A DNA stretch of 20,546 nucleotides from Candidatus Aminicenantota bacterium (GTDB lineage Bacteria; Acidobacteriota; Aminicenantia; Aminicenantales; Saccharicenantaceae): NCBI GenBank assembly GCA_026393955.1, contig JAPKZE010000250.1:1-20546 (forward strand), written 5' to 3'. How positions within the stretch are numbered: the stretch's first letter is position 1; each line of letters opens with the position of its first letter. The notes under the pieces were generated by a model. That model made no database searches, had not been told where the DNA came from, and saw nothing but the letters and a program-made list of their open reading frames with translations. Shown here piece by piece: positions 1 through 7,216 of this stretch. The translations under genes were made by a program, and so were the position numbers.

Positions 1-2531
1 ATGAGCGTCGACAGGGTCACTTCGCCCAGGCTCTGCTGGAGCGAGAGGCCGAAGTTCTGGCCCAGGATCGGGCTGGTCGCCCCGAAGATGCCGGTGTCGT
101 GGAAATAACTGGCCGTGAGGTAGAAATAGTTCAGGGCCGGCGGCATGTCGTCCGGATGGATCTTCTCATAGTCGAGAAGGAACCCGCCGGGATCGTAGGT
201 CCACCGGTAGATGGTATGGTTGTAATCCTGGATCCGGTAGCCGCCGCCGAGCTGGAGCCGGGTGACCTGGCTGAGCGGGTAGGACCCGAACGCCTGGGCA
301 TCGTAGTTGATGAGGCGGGTGACGTCCTGCTGCTCGACGTAATTGCCGTTCTGATCGTAGCCGTACGAATAATAAGGATAGGGATAGACGACCCGCTGCA
401 GGGCCCCGCCCCAGTTGAACCGGGACTTGGAGTTCTGGTAGGCGAAGATGGCCGACGTGTCGATGAGCTGCGTCCCGGTGAAGGCTGTCGTGACCACCTG
501 CTCATAGCCCAGCATGTCGCTCCAGTAGGCCGAGATGCCGCCCGCGCCGTAGGCGCCGAAGCGGCCGACGCCGACGGCCACGACCGGCGGCGAGACATAA
601 TCGAGGCCGAGCTTGGATTTGTACGGGACGACGGCGAAGTTGGAGTCCTTCGGCAGGCCGAAGAGGGGGTTCCTGAGGAGGCCGAGCAGGGCCCCCTCAG
701 GCTCCTTCCGGGGCGGCAGGATGGCCGGATTGCGCTCGAACTGGGCCAGGAACGTCTCGCCGGTCAGGACGGCCGGGTCGTCGATCGAGAAGATCGAGTA
801 GTATCCGTCCTTGTAGGCGGAGCCCACGACGCGGCCGGTCAGCAGCGCGACCGACAGGGCCGGGCTGAGCTCGGTGATGCCGGCGATGCCGGTGAAGATG
901 TTGGTGATCTGGAAGATCTGGCCCGAGGCGAGCTCGATCCGGTAGAGGTCGGTCTTGCCGTTCTGGTCGGAGAGGAAATAGAGCGACCGGGAATCGGCGG
1001 TCCACTGGGGGTTGATGTTCTTGCCGGAGGGGAAGGCCAGGACCTTCTGGACACGGCCCGACTCGACGTCGAGGAGGGCCAGCTCGTAGTGACCGATGTC
1101 GACCCATTCCATGTTCGTCGCGAACCTCTCCGTGACGAAGGCGATGGTCTTGCCGTCCGGCGACCAGACGGGCTGGAGGTCGCCGAAGGCGTCGCGGGTC
1201 ATCTGCTTCAGGACCTTGTCCTGGAGGTCGTAGATGAAGATGTCCGAGACGCCGCCGGCCAGGCCGCAGAAGGTGATGTACCGGCCGTCGGGCGAGTAGG
1301 CCGGGCTGAGGATCTCGGACAGCTCGCCGAAGGGGATCTCCTGCTCGATCTTCTTCTTCTCGACGTCGATGATCGTCAGGATGGGACGGCCCTTGGCCAC
1401 GCCGCCGAAGACGAACTTCTTGCCCTCGGCGTTCCAGGCCCCGGCGGACTTGATGAACTGGATGCTCTCGAAGTGGGGGTCGACGGCCGTCGAGATGATC
1501 TTCCGGCGGATCTTGCCGGTGTCGGCGTCGGCCACATACATGTCGATCGAGAAGAGGTCGCGGGTCGACAGGAAGACCAGGGACTTGCCGTCGGGGCTGA
1601 TGGACGGGGCGATGTTGTAAGGGTTCGATTCGACGCCCTGGAAGAGGATCTTGGCGATCTTGTCGGCCGGCTTGGTCTGGTCGAGCAGGGGCAGGTAGGC
1701 CTCCTGCATGGACTTGTGCCAGTCGTTCGAGAGCTGCTTGAGCTTGACCCCCAGCATGCTCTCGAGGATGATCTCATAGTCGCCGGCGCGGCCGACGGAC
1801 TTCATCATCTTGCCGATGATCTCGTCGCCCCAGCGACCGCAGATATAGGCCCAGACGGCCTGGCCCCAGCGGTAGGGGAAGTATTTGTAGGAGTCCTGGA
1901 GCTTCTGGATCGGGGGCAGCTGCTTGCGGCGGACGGCGTCGCGCATCCACATGGAGGTGTTGGCGTCGACCGGGCCGATAGACAGGTATTCGGCCATGCC
2001 CTCGATGAACCAGAGCGGGATGCGCAGGGCCGCGTCGTTGCCGCGGGACGAATCGGACTGCCCCTGGGCCATGATGTCGTACTGGAAGGCGTGGACGAGC
2101 TCGTGGCCGATAACGTGATCGGTCTCGTTGAGCGAGGCGCCGTAGGGCAGGATGATGCGGCGCTTGGCCGATTCCGTGACGCCGCCCGTCCCCTCGCCCA
2201 GGATCTCGGCGATGGTCTGGGTCTGCTGGAACTCGGGCCCGCTGCCGTAGAGGACGAGGGGCTGGCGTCCCTTGAGCTCGTGGTTGAACATGCGTGACAG
2301 CCGCGCGTACCACCGCTCGGCCATCATCGCGGCCATCTTGACGGTCTGCTCGTCCTGCAGATAGAAGTAGACGTCGAAATGGCGGGTCTTCATGATCTTG
2401 AAGTCGAACTTCTGGTACTGGACCTTGTTCCGGCCGTACCACTGGGCGTTCAAGACCGGCACGAGCACGCCGGTCAGGACGGCGGCCAGGCTCAAGACCG
2501 CCAGGCCTTTCGCGATGGGGGAAGTCCGCAT
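1..2531 (-). CDS. Secreted zinc peptidase (MA-like) fused to TolB-like propeller and C-terminal beta-barrel; 3' end outside window
   Basis: The frame is open from the ATG at 2531 to the left edge, giving 843 visible residues and no stop. Residues 1-30 form a signal peptide ending near VLNAQ. A gluzincin motif HELVH lies at 143-147, with the probable third zinc ligand in WFIEGMAEY (Glu177), as in peptidase MA-like domains. Residues about 300-580 hold PD40/WD40-like repeats (SPDGKSLVF, SPDGRYITF, SPDGKTIAF), a TolB-type beta-propeller. From about 640 the sequence is rich in Tyr and Gly with alternating hydrophobic residues, resembling an outer-membrane beta-barrel. By family analogy it would cleave proteins at the cell surface; the substrate is unknown. 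AAGGAG at 2544-2539, seven bases upstream, supports this start. An in-frame ATG at 2618 would add 29 residues but would bury the signal peptide. The domain calls are firm; the barrel is inferred. Confidence 0.85.
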   Translation of the reverse strand, partial: MRTSPIAKGLAVLSLAAVLTGVLVPVLNAQWYGRNKVQYQKFDFKIMKTRHFDVYFYLQDEQTVKMAAMMAERWYARLSRMFNHELKGRQPLVLYGSGPEFQQTQTIAEILGEGTGGVTESAKRRIILPYGASLNETDHVIGHELVHAFQYDIMAQGQSDSSRGNDAALRIPLWFIEGMAEYLSIGPVDANTSMWMRDAVRRKQLPPIQKLQDSYKYFPYRWGQAVWAYICGRWGDEIIGKMMKSVGRAGDYEIILESMLGVKLKQLSNDWHKSMQEAYLPLLDQTKPADKIAKILFQGVESNPYNIAPSISPDGKSLVFLSTRDLFSIDMYVADADTGKIRRKIISTAVDPHFESIQFIKSAGAWNAEGKKFVFGGVAKGRPILTIIDVEKKKIEQEIPFGELSEILSPAYSPDGRYITFCGLAGGVSDIFIYDLQDKVLKQMTRDAFGDLQPVWSPDGKTIAFVTERFATNMEWVDIGHYELALLDVESGRVQKVLAFPSGKNINPQWTADSRSLYFLSDQNGKTDLYRIELASGQIFQITNIFTGIAGITELSPALSVALLTGRVVGSAYKDGYYSIFSIDDPAVLTGETFLAQFERNPAILPPRKEPEGALLGLLRNPLFGLPKDSNFAVVPYKSKLGLDYVSPPVVAVGVGRFGAYGAGGISAYWSDMLGYEQVVTTAFTGTQLIDTSAIFAYQNSKSRFNWGGALQRVVYPYPYYSYGYDQNGNYVEQQDVTRLINYDAQAFGSYPLSQVTRLQLGGGYRIQDYNHTIYRWTYDPGGFLLDYEKIHPDDMPPALNYFYLTASYFHDTGIFGATSPILGQNFGLSLQQSLGEVTLSTL

Positions 2532-2615
2532 GAAGGCACTCCTTGGGTACGGATATTGTCGCCGAAGACGGAATGGTGGGAAAATGCCCTCCCGGACGGG
2601 CGGCCTCTGTGCGTT

Positions 2616-2639
2616 CATAGGTCGAAACTCCTTTCGACC
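2616..2639 (-). promoter_or_regulatory. Leader hairpin with GGAG in the loop, followed by an in-frame upstream ATG
   Basis: On the minus strand, a perfect 8-bp stem (GGTCGAAA pairing with TTTCGACC, 2639-2632 and 2627-2620) encloses a 4-base loop GGAG. An ATG follows at 2618, in frame with the peptidase gene start at 2531. The hairpin lies about 7 bases after the transcription start predicted from the promoter at 2681-2653. It could stabilise the mRNA 5' end, or present GGA to an RNA-binding protein such as CsrA, which favours GGA in hairpin loops. The structure is directly visible; the role is inference. Confidence 0.5.
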
Positions 2640-2652
2640 CCTTTCCGCCGAT

Positions 2653-2681
2653 ATCTTAGCAACTCCGGAATCTTTTGTCTA
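2653..2681 (-). promoter_or_regulatory. Promoter of the peptidase-propeller gene
   Basis: A -35-like TAGACA (2681-2676) and a -10-like TAAGAT (2658-2653) are separated by 17 bases. TGC directly before the -10 gives an extended -10. The predicted start near 2646 would leave a leader of about 115 bases. Confidence 0.55.
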
Positions 2682-2731
2682 TAACGCCTTCCGGCCGGAC
2701 GGGTGGCGGGATCCGGGGGACCGCCGTTCTG

Positions 2732-2761
2732 TTGACCGCGGCTCCGCAAATCCTGTAAGAT
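2732..2761 (+). promoter_or_regulatory. Promoter of the transporter-peptidase operon
   Basis: TTGACC (2732-2737) and TAAGAT (2756-2761) are separated by 18 bases, with TG next to the -10 box. The predicted start is near 2768, only about six bases before the ATG at 2774. The first gene may therefore be translated from a nearly leaderless mRNA. This promoter is divergent from the one at 2681-2653. Confidence 0.55.
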
Positions 2762-2773
2762 GCAGGGCTGAGC

Positions 2774-4081
2774 ATGACGATACAGATCCTGGCAATATTG
2801 GCGGTCATGGTCGGCGCGTACGCCGCGGCCAAGGCCGCCAAGCTGTCCGTCGAGCTCGGCATCTTCGCCGCGGCCGCCGCCGGGGGCCTGGCCGGGGCTT
2901 TTCTCAAGACCCCCGCCATCGGCGACTTGGGCCGCCACCTCGTCGAGGGCTCGACGACCTATCTCGATGTCATCCTCGTCTTCTTCACCGCGACGCTGTT
3001 CATGACCATCGTCAACGAGTCGGGCGGCGTCGACTACGTCGTCCGGGCGACCCTCCGGGCCTTCGGGAAGACGCGGGTCCTGGCCCTCCTCGTGCTGATG
3101 ATCATCGTCCTCGTTCCGGGCGCTTTGACCGGGGCGGGGAGCGTCTCTCTCCTCGTCGTCGGGGCCCCCGTCGCCCTGGCCCTGGGCCGGCTCGGCGTGC
3201 CCAAGAAAAGGGTGGCAGCCATCCTGTTCATTGTCGCCGGTTTGAGCGCCGCCGCCCCGCCCGTCAACATTTGGGCCATGATCCTCTGCGCCGGGACGGC
3301 CATTCCTTATGTCGGCTTCGAATTCACGCTCGGCATTCCGGTCCTGCTCCTGGGGACCTTCACCATCCTCGTCTTGGGCTGGAAGAAGGACCCCGCCGCC
3401 TCCGCGGCTGGGGCCGATCTCGCTCCGGCCCCCCCGGGCATGACCTGGTGGCGGGTTCTCCTCCCCTTCCTCGTCTTTTTCGGCATGGTCGCCGCCACCC
3501 GCATCTGGCCCTTCGCCACGCCGATCTTCGGCCTATCGCTGGAGTTCGCGGCCGCGGCGGCGGTGGCGCTGGTCCTCAGCCCCAAGAGGATCGCCTTCCT
3601 GACGCTGGCCCGCGACACGGCCAAACGGCTCCTGCCCCTCCTCGCGACCATGGTCGCCGTCGGCATGCTCCAGCAGATCATGACCGTGACGGGCGTCCGC
3701 GGCCTGATGTCGTTCGCCGTCATCTCGATCCCTCTCGTCCTCCTGTTCATCCTCCTGCCGGTCATCATCCCCTTCTCCGAGGGCATCCTGACCTACGGCG
3801 GGGCGGCCATCATCGGCATCCCCCTCATCTGGTTCCTGGACTCGATCGGCTTCCACGCCACGGTCGTCATCGCCGGGCTCAGCCTGCTCTGGCCCCTGGG
3901 TGACGGCCTGCCGCCGACGGCCCTGATCGGGCGCCTGAGCACCATGGTCTCGGGATATGAAGGCTCCTACAAGGACTTCCTTAAGGCGACCTGGCTGCCT
4001 TGGCTGGTCATCACCGCGGTGGCCATGGCCATGATCATCTTTAGCTCGAAGCTGGCCTTCCTGGTCAAGTGGAGCATGTAA
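2774..4081 (+). CDS. Ion-transporter-superfamily permease (DctM/ArsB-NhaD-like)
   Basis: This 435-residue protein is almost entirely hydrophobic, with roughly 11-12 predicted membrane segments and few charged loops. APPVN at 161-165 follows a glycine/alanine-rich helix, and a second proline-rich motif, LPPTALIGR, lies near 379-387. Paired half-repeats of this sort are typical of the IT superfamily, which includes TRAP large subunits and C4-dicarboxylate or citrate carriers, in which such loops bind an anionic substrate. No periplasmic TRAP binding protein is encoded nearby. It is the first gene of a six-gene operon otherwise made up of hydrolases, so import of released amino acids or small acids is the likely role, inferred from context. 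The substrate cannot be read from the sequence. The start is only modestly supported (AGGG six bases upstream) because the predicted leader is very short. Confidence 0.8.
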   Translation: MTIQILAILAVMVGAYAAAKAAKLSVELGIFAAAAAGGLAGAFLKTPAIGDLGRHLVEGSTTYLDVILVFFTATLFMTIVNESGGVDYVVRATLRAFGKTRVLALLVLMIIVLVPGALTGAGSVSLLVVGAPVALALGRLGVPKKRVAAILFIVAGLSAAAPPVNIWAMILCAGTAIPYVGFEFTLGIPVLLLGTFTILVLGWKKDPAASAAGADLAPAPPGMTWWRVLLPFLVFFGMVAATRIWPFATPIFGLSLEFAAAAAVALVLSPKRIAFLTLARDTAKRLLPLLATMVAVGMLQQIMTVTGVRGLMSFAVISIPLVLLFILLPVIIPFSEGILTYGGAAIIGIPLIWFLDSIGFHATVVIAGLSLLWPLGDGLPPTALIGRLSTMVSGYEGSYKDFLKATWLPWLVITAVAMAMIIFSSKLAFLVKWSM

Positions 4082-4100
4082 GGGGAACGGAGGCGCGCCG

Positions 4101-4250
4101 ATGATCATGATCGCTTATTACGTCATCACCGCCTTCCTTCTCGTCCTGCTGGCCTGGAATTTCGTCCGGGAGAAGGGTCCGCGGGCCGAGGCCGTGCTGT
4201 ATCTTCTGGTCATGCTCCCCCTGCTCCTGAGGCTCCTCCGGTGGAAGTGA
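4101..4250 (+). CDS. 49-residue two-helix membrane protein, possible small transporter partner
   Basis: The open frame starts with ATG 19 bases after the permease stop and ends with TGA at 4248-4250. GGAGG at 4089-4093 is seven bases upstream, among the best ribosome-binding sites in the window. The product has two hydrophobic stretches (residues 4-20 and 31-46) joined by a charged turn (REKGPRAE), with a basic C-terminus (RLLRWK). This is a helical hairpin with both ends probably on the same side of the membrane. I do not recognise a family. Its position directly behind the permease suggests an accessory or stabilising subunit, loosely analogous to TRAP small subunits though much shorter; this is inference. 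The strong RBS, operon position and clean two-helix pattern argue that it is a real gene. Confidence 0.7.
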   Translation: MIMIAYYVITAFLLVLLAWNFVREKGPRAEAVLYLLVMLPLLLRLLRWK

Positions 4251-4261
4251 GCGAGGCCCGC

Positions 4262-5425
4262 ATGAAAAAGACCGTTCTGGCCAAGGCGGTCCCCGCGGCC
4301 GCTCTCCTGGGCCTGGTCCTGTGGGGCGGCCTGCCGCTCCTCAGGCACCGGCATTTCGATATCCCGGTCGTCAAGGGACCCGGCGTCACGGCCGTCCTCA
4401 GGCTGAGCGAGTTCTCGCCCGGTCTCAAGGGCACGTCCGGCGATACCAATGTCTACGTCCTCCAGGGCCGGGATCCGGGCGGCAAGGCCCTGATCATGGG
4501 CGACACGCACGCCAACGAGCCCGAGGGCATGCTGGCGGCGGTCATCTTCATCGAGAACGCCATCGTCGAGAAAGGGACCCTCTACGTCATTCCCTTTTTC
4601 AACAACAGCGCCAGCCGCAACACGCGTCCCGGCGACGGCTATCCCCTCTACTTCGACGTCGCCACCGATTGGGGCCGGCGCCGCTTTCGCTTCGGCAACC
4701 GCGACGCCTCGCCGCTCGACCAATGGCCCGACCCCGACGTTTACATCCACTACCCCGACCGCCAGCTCCTCTCCTACATCGACGTGCGCAACACCAACCG
4801 GACCTGGCCCGGCCGGGTTGACGGCCCGCTCATGGAGCGGGTGACCTTTGGGGCCATGGAGCTCATGCGCCGCGAGAAGATCGACGTGGCCGTCGACATC
4901 CACGGCGCCGAGACGATGTTCCCCGTGACCAACTGCATCGTCGCCCCGGACAGCTCGGTCAAGATCGCCACCCTCGCGTCGCTGACCGTCAAGGCCATGG
5001 AGGGCTTTGAGAACCACGTCGAGATGTCGCCGTCCGGCTTCAGGGGCCTGTCGCACCGGGAGATCGGCGACCACGGTCCGTCCCTGCCCTTCCTCCTCGA
5101 GGCCCCCATCCCCTTCCTCGACCAGCCGACAGGTCCGAAAACGACCCGGTTCCTCCTCGACGGCAAGGACCCCTTCCTGCTCAGCCTGTCGAAAAAAAAG
5201 AAGCTCTTCGTGCCCTACGGGGAGGACGGCTGGCCGCTCGAGAAGAGGGTCGGCCAGCACACGTCGGTGACCCTGGAGATCTTCCGCCAGTTCTCGAAGA
5301 AGACCGCGGCCCGGCCCATCGCCGTCCGCGGCGTGCCCCGGTATGCCGAGGTGGTCAAGAGCGGGGTCGGCCGGTTCCTGGCCGATCCGGCCAAGGCCGC
5401 GCCCGGCGGCGTCGTCATGAATTGA
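4262..5425 (+). CDS. Membrane-anchored M14 family hydrolase, succinylglutamate desuccinylase/aspartoacylase-like
   Basis: The ATG at 4262, with GAGG five bases upstream, gives 387 residues. A GTG at 4241 in the same frame would overlap the preceding gene and is less likely. Residues 1-25 are a positively charged hydrophobic signal or anchor. The zinc site of the M14 fold is visible: HANE at 83-86 (HxxE) and a second histidine in DIHGAE (His214). NTNRTWPG at 177-184 matches the substrate-binding NxNRxxPG region of the desuccinylase/aspartoacylase branch. Glu280 (PFLLEAP) or Glu339 (VTLEI) is the candidate catalytic acid. Such enzymes remove acyl groups or terminal residues from amino-acid derivatives; the exact substrate is not known here. 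The anchor implies action outside the cytoplasm, unlike classical cytoplasmic AstE. It sits between the permease pair and the C69 genes in one operon. Confidence 0.8.
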   Translation: MKKTVLAKAVPAAALLGLVLWGGLPLLRHRHFDIPVVKGPGVTAVLRLSEFSPGLKGTSGDTNVYVLQGRDPGGKALIMGDTHANEPEGMLAAVIFIENAIVEKGTLYVIPFFNNSASRNTRPGDGYPLYFDVATDWGRRRFRFGNRDASPLDQWPDPDVYIHYPDRQLLSYIDVRNTNRTWPGRVDGPLMERVTFGAMELMRREKIDVAVDIHGAETMFPVTNCIVAPDSSVKIATLASLTVKAMEGFENHVEMSPSGFRGLSHREIGDHGPSLPFLLEAPIPFLDQPTGPKTTRFLLDGKDPFLLSLSKKKKLFVPYGEDGWPLEKRVGQHTSVTLEIFRQFSKKTAARPIAVRGVPRYAEVVKSGVGRFLADPAKAAPGGVVMN

Positions 5426-5465
5426 TCGGGGTGACGCCCGAAGGCGCCCCCGGGAGGTATCCGAG

Positions 5466-7187
5466 ATGTTCAGCAAGAGAGCGATCTCCTCGGTCCTGGC
5501 CGTGGCCGCTGTTCTCGTTCTGGCCGGCGGCCTCAGCCTCGGACGGAACGGCCGGCCGGCCCCCGCATCCGACTTCGACCCCGCTTCCGAAGCCTGCACG
5601 GTCATCATGGTCGGCCGTGACGCCTCGACCGACGGCTCGGTCATGAGCACCCATGCGGCCGACTGCGGCGTCTGCGATTTCACCTGGCGCCACGTCCCGG
5701 CCGCCGACCACAAGCCGGGCGAGATGCGCCGCCTCTACAACATCGACCAGATCCGGACCTGGCCGCCCGCCGAGGGGGGCAAGTGGGCCATGGTCCTCAA
5801 GGACCCGACCGCGGTCGAGATCCCCCAGCCGGCCCACACCTACGGCTATCACCATTCCGTCTTCGGCTACATGAACGATCAGCAGCTGGCCATCGCCGAG
5901 TCGACCATCGGCAACGTCCGCAAGCTCGCCAACCCCACCCCGACCCCGGCCACGAACATCACCCAGCTGACCCTCCTGGCCATGGAGCGTTGCCGGACCG
6001 CCCGTGAGGCCATCAAGCTCATGGGATCGCTGGCCGAGGAGTACGGCTACGGCTACCACGACGGCGGCGAGATGCTGGCCGTCTCCGACCCGAAGGAGAT
6101 CTGGGTCTTCGAGATCATGCCCGTCGGCCCGCTCTGGACGCCCAAGACCGGCAAGCCCGGCGCCGTCTGGGCCGCAGAGCGCGTGCCGGATGACCAAGTC
6201 AGCGTCTGCCCCAACGAATCGCGCATCGGCGAGATCGACCTCGGTAACTCCGACTATTTCCTGGCCTCGGCCCACGTCGTGTCCTTCGCCGTCGAACAGG
6301 GCCTCTATGATCCGAAGGGCGCCAAGCCCTTCAGCTTCAAGAAGGCCTACTCCCCGGCCGAGGGCTCGGCGCTGAGCTCCAACGGCCGCATCCAGCGCAT
6401 GTGGCGCTTCTTCGACCTCGTCGCGCCGTCCCTGAAGCTCAAGGCCGAGACGCCGGACATGGACCTCCCCTTCTCCGTCAAGCCGGACGCCAAGCTCTCG
6501 GCCCGCGACGTCATGGCCCTGACCCGGGACAAGTCCGAGGGCACGATCTTCGACCCGGTCCGCGGCCTGCGGGGCGGCCCGTTCAAGAACCCCAACTACT
6601 ACAAAGGCACCCGGCTGATCAGTGTCCCGAACGTCGAATACACGACCCTGACCCAGTGCCGGGCGTGGCTGCCCGATCCGATCGGCGGCATCGTCTGGGT
6701 CGCCCTGGGCGCCCAAGACACGTCCTGCTACATCCCCTTCTACGCCGGCGCGACCGAGATCCCCAAGTCCTTTGCCATCGGCGATCACTTCGTCCTCGAC
6801 CGCGCCTCGGCCCGCTGGGCCTTCGACTACGTCGACTTCCACGTCCAGGTCGCCTACAACGCCGCCATCGAGGACGTCAAAGCGGCCCGGAAGATATGGG
6901 AGGACGGCGCCCTCGACCGGATCGGCGAGATCGACGCCCAGGCCGGGGCTCTCTATCAGAAGAGCCCCCGGGAGGCCATCCGCCTCGTCACCGGCTTCGG
7001 GCTGAACAACGCCCAGAGCGTCGTCGGGGCCTGGTGGAAGCTCGGCGACGACCTCTGGGTCAAGTACAACCACCTCGGCAGTTACGACGCCGGGAAACGC
7101 CGCGGCGGCCGGATTCCGACGGCCAACCCGGAATGGTGGAACAAAGCCGTCCGGGCCTTCGACGTCCTGAACGAACCCGAAAAATGA
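5466..7187 (+). CDS. Secreted C69 family dipeptidase, first of two tandem copies
   Basis: This 573-residue protein has a signal peptide (1-25) and a short linker before ACTVIMVG, which places the N-terminal-nucleophile cysteine at Cys44. Mature C69 (PepD-type) enzymes use such a cysteine after removal of the propeptide. Other family features are STDGSVM just after it, VPAADHKPG, AHTYGYHHSVFGYMN and the CPNESRIGEIDL segment. Two further cysteines, Cys67 and Cys70 (DCGVCD), may form a disulfide or bind metal. The family hydrolyses dipeptides, so this enzyme would release amino acids in the periplasm or outside the cell. The length is somewhat above classical lactobacillar PepD, mainly because of the leader and C-terminal helices. 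GGAGG lies about nine bases before the ATG. It is 40 bases behind the M14 gene and 29 bases before its paralogue, in one operon. Confidence 0.9.
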   Translation: MFSKRAISSVLAVAAVLVLAGGLSLGRNGRPAPASDFDPASEACTVIMVGRDASTDGSVMSTHAADCGVCDFTWRHVPAADHKPGEMRRLYNIDQIRTWPPAEGGKWAMVLKDPTAVEIPQPAHTYGYHHSVFGYMNDQQLAIAESTIGNVRKLANPTPTPATNITQLTLLAMERCRTAREAIKLMGSLAEEYGYGYHDGGEMLAVSDPKEIWVFEIMPVGPLWTPKTGKPGAVWAAERVPDDQVSVCPNESRIGEIDLGNSDYFLASAHVVSFAVEQGLYDPKGAKPFSFKKAYSPAEGSALSSNGRIQRMWRFFDLVAPSLKLKAETPDMDLPFSVKPDAKLSARDVMALTRDKSEGTIFDPVRGLRGGPFKNPNYYKGTRLISVPNVEYTTLTQCRAWLPDPIGGIVWVALGAQDTSCYIPFYAGATEIPKSFAIGDHFVLDRASARWAFDYVDFHVQVAYNAAIEDVKAARKIWEDGALDRIGEIDAQAGALYQKSPREAIRLVTGFGLNNAQSVVGAWWKLGDDLWVKYNHLGSYDAGKRRGGRIPTANPEWWNKAVRAFDVLNEPEK

Positions 7188-7216
7188 TAACCGGAACCCG
7201 AGAAAAGGAGCTGCCC

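Noticed and set aside
99..2297. Long plus-strand open frame (732 codons) opposite the peptidase-propeller gene
   Set aside because: Its translation is low-complexity, rich in Asp, Glu, Leu, Gly and Val, as expected from the antisense of GC-ending codons. The minus frame has clear domains and an RBS.
6401..7216. N-terminal extension of the second C69 gene into the first
   Set aside because: The extension is an out-of-frame reading of the first C69 gene. The ATG at 7217 has a strong RBS and a signal peptide.
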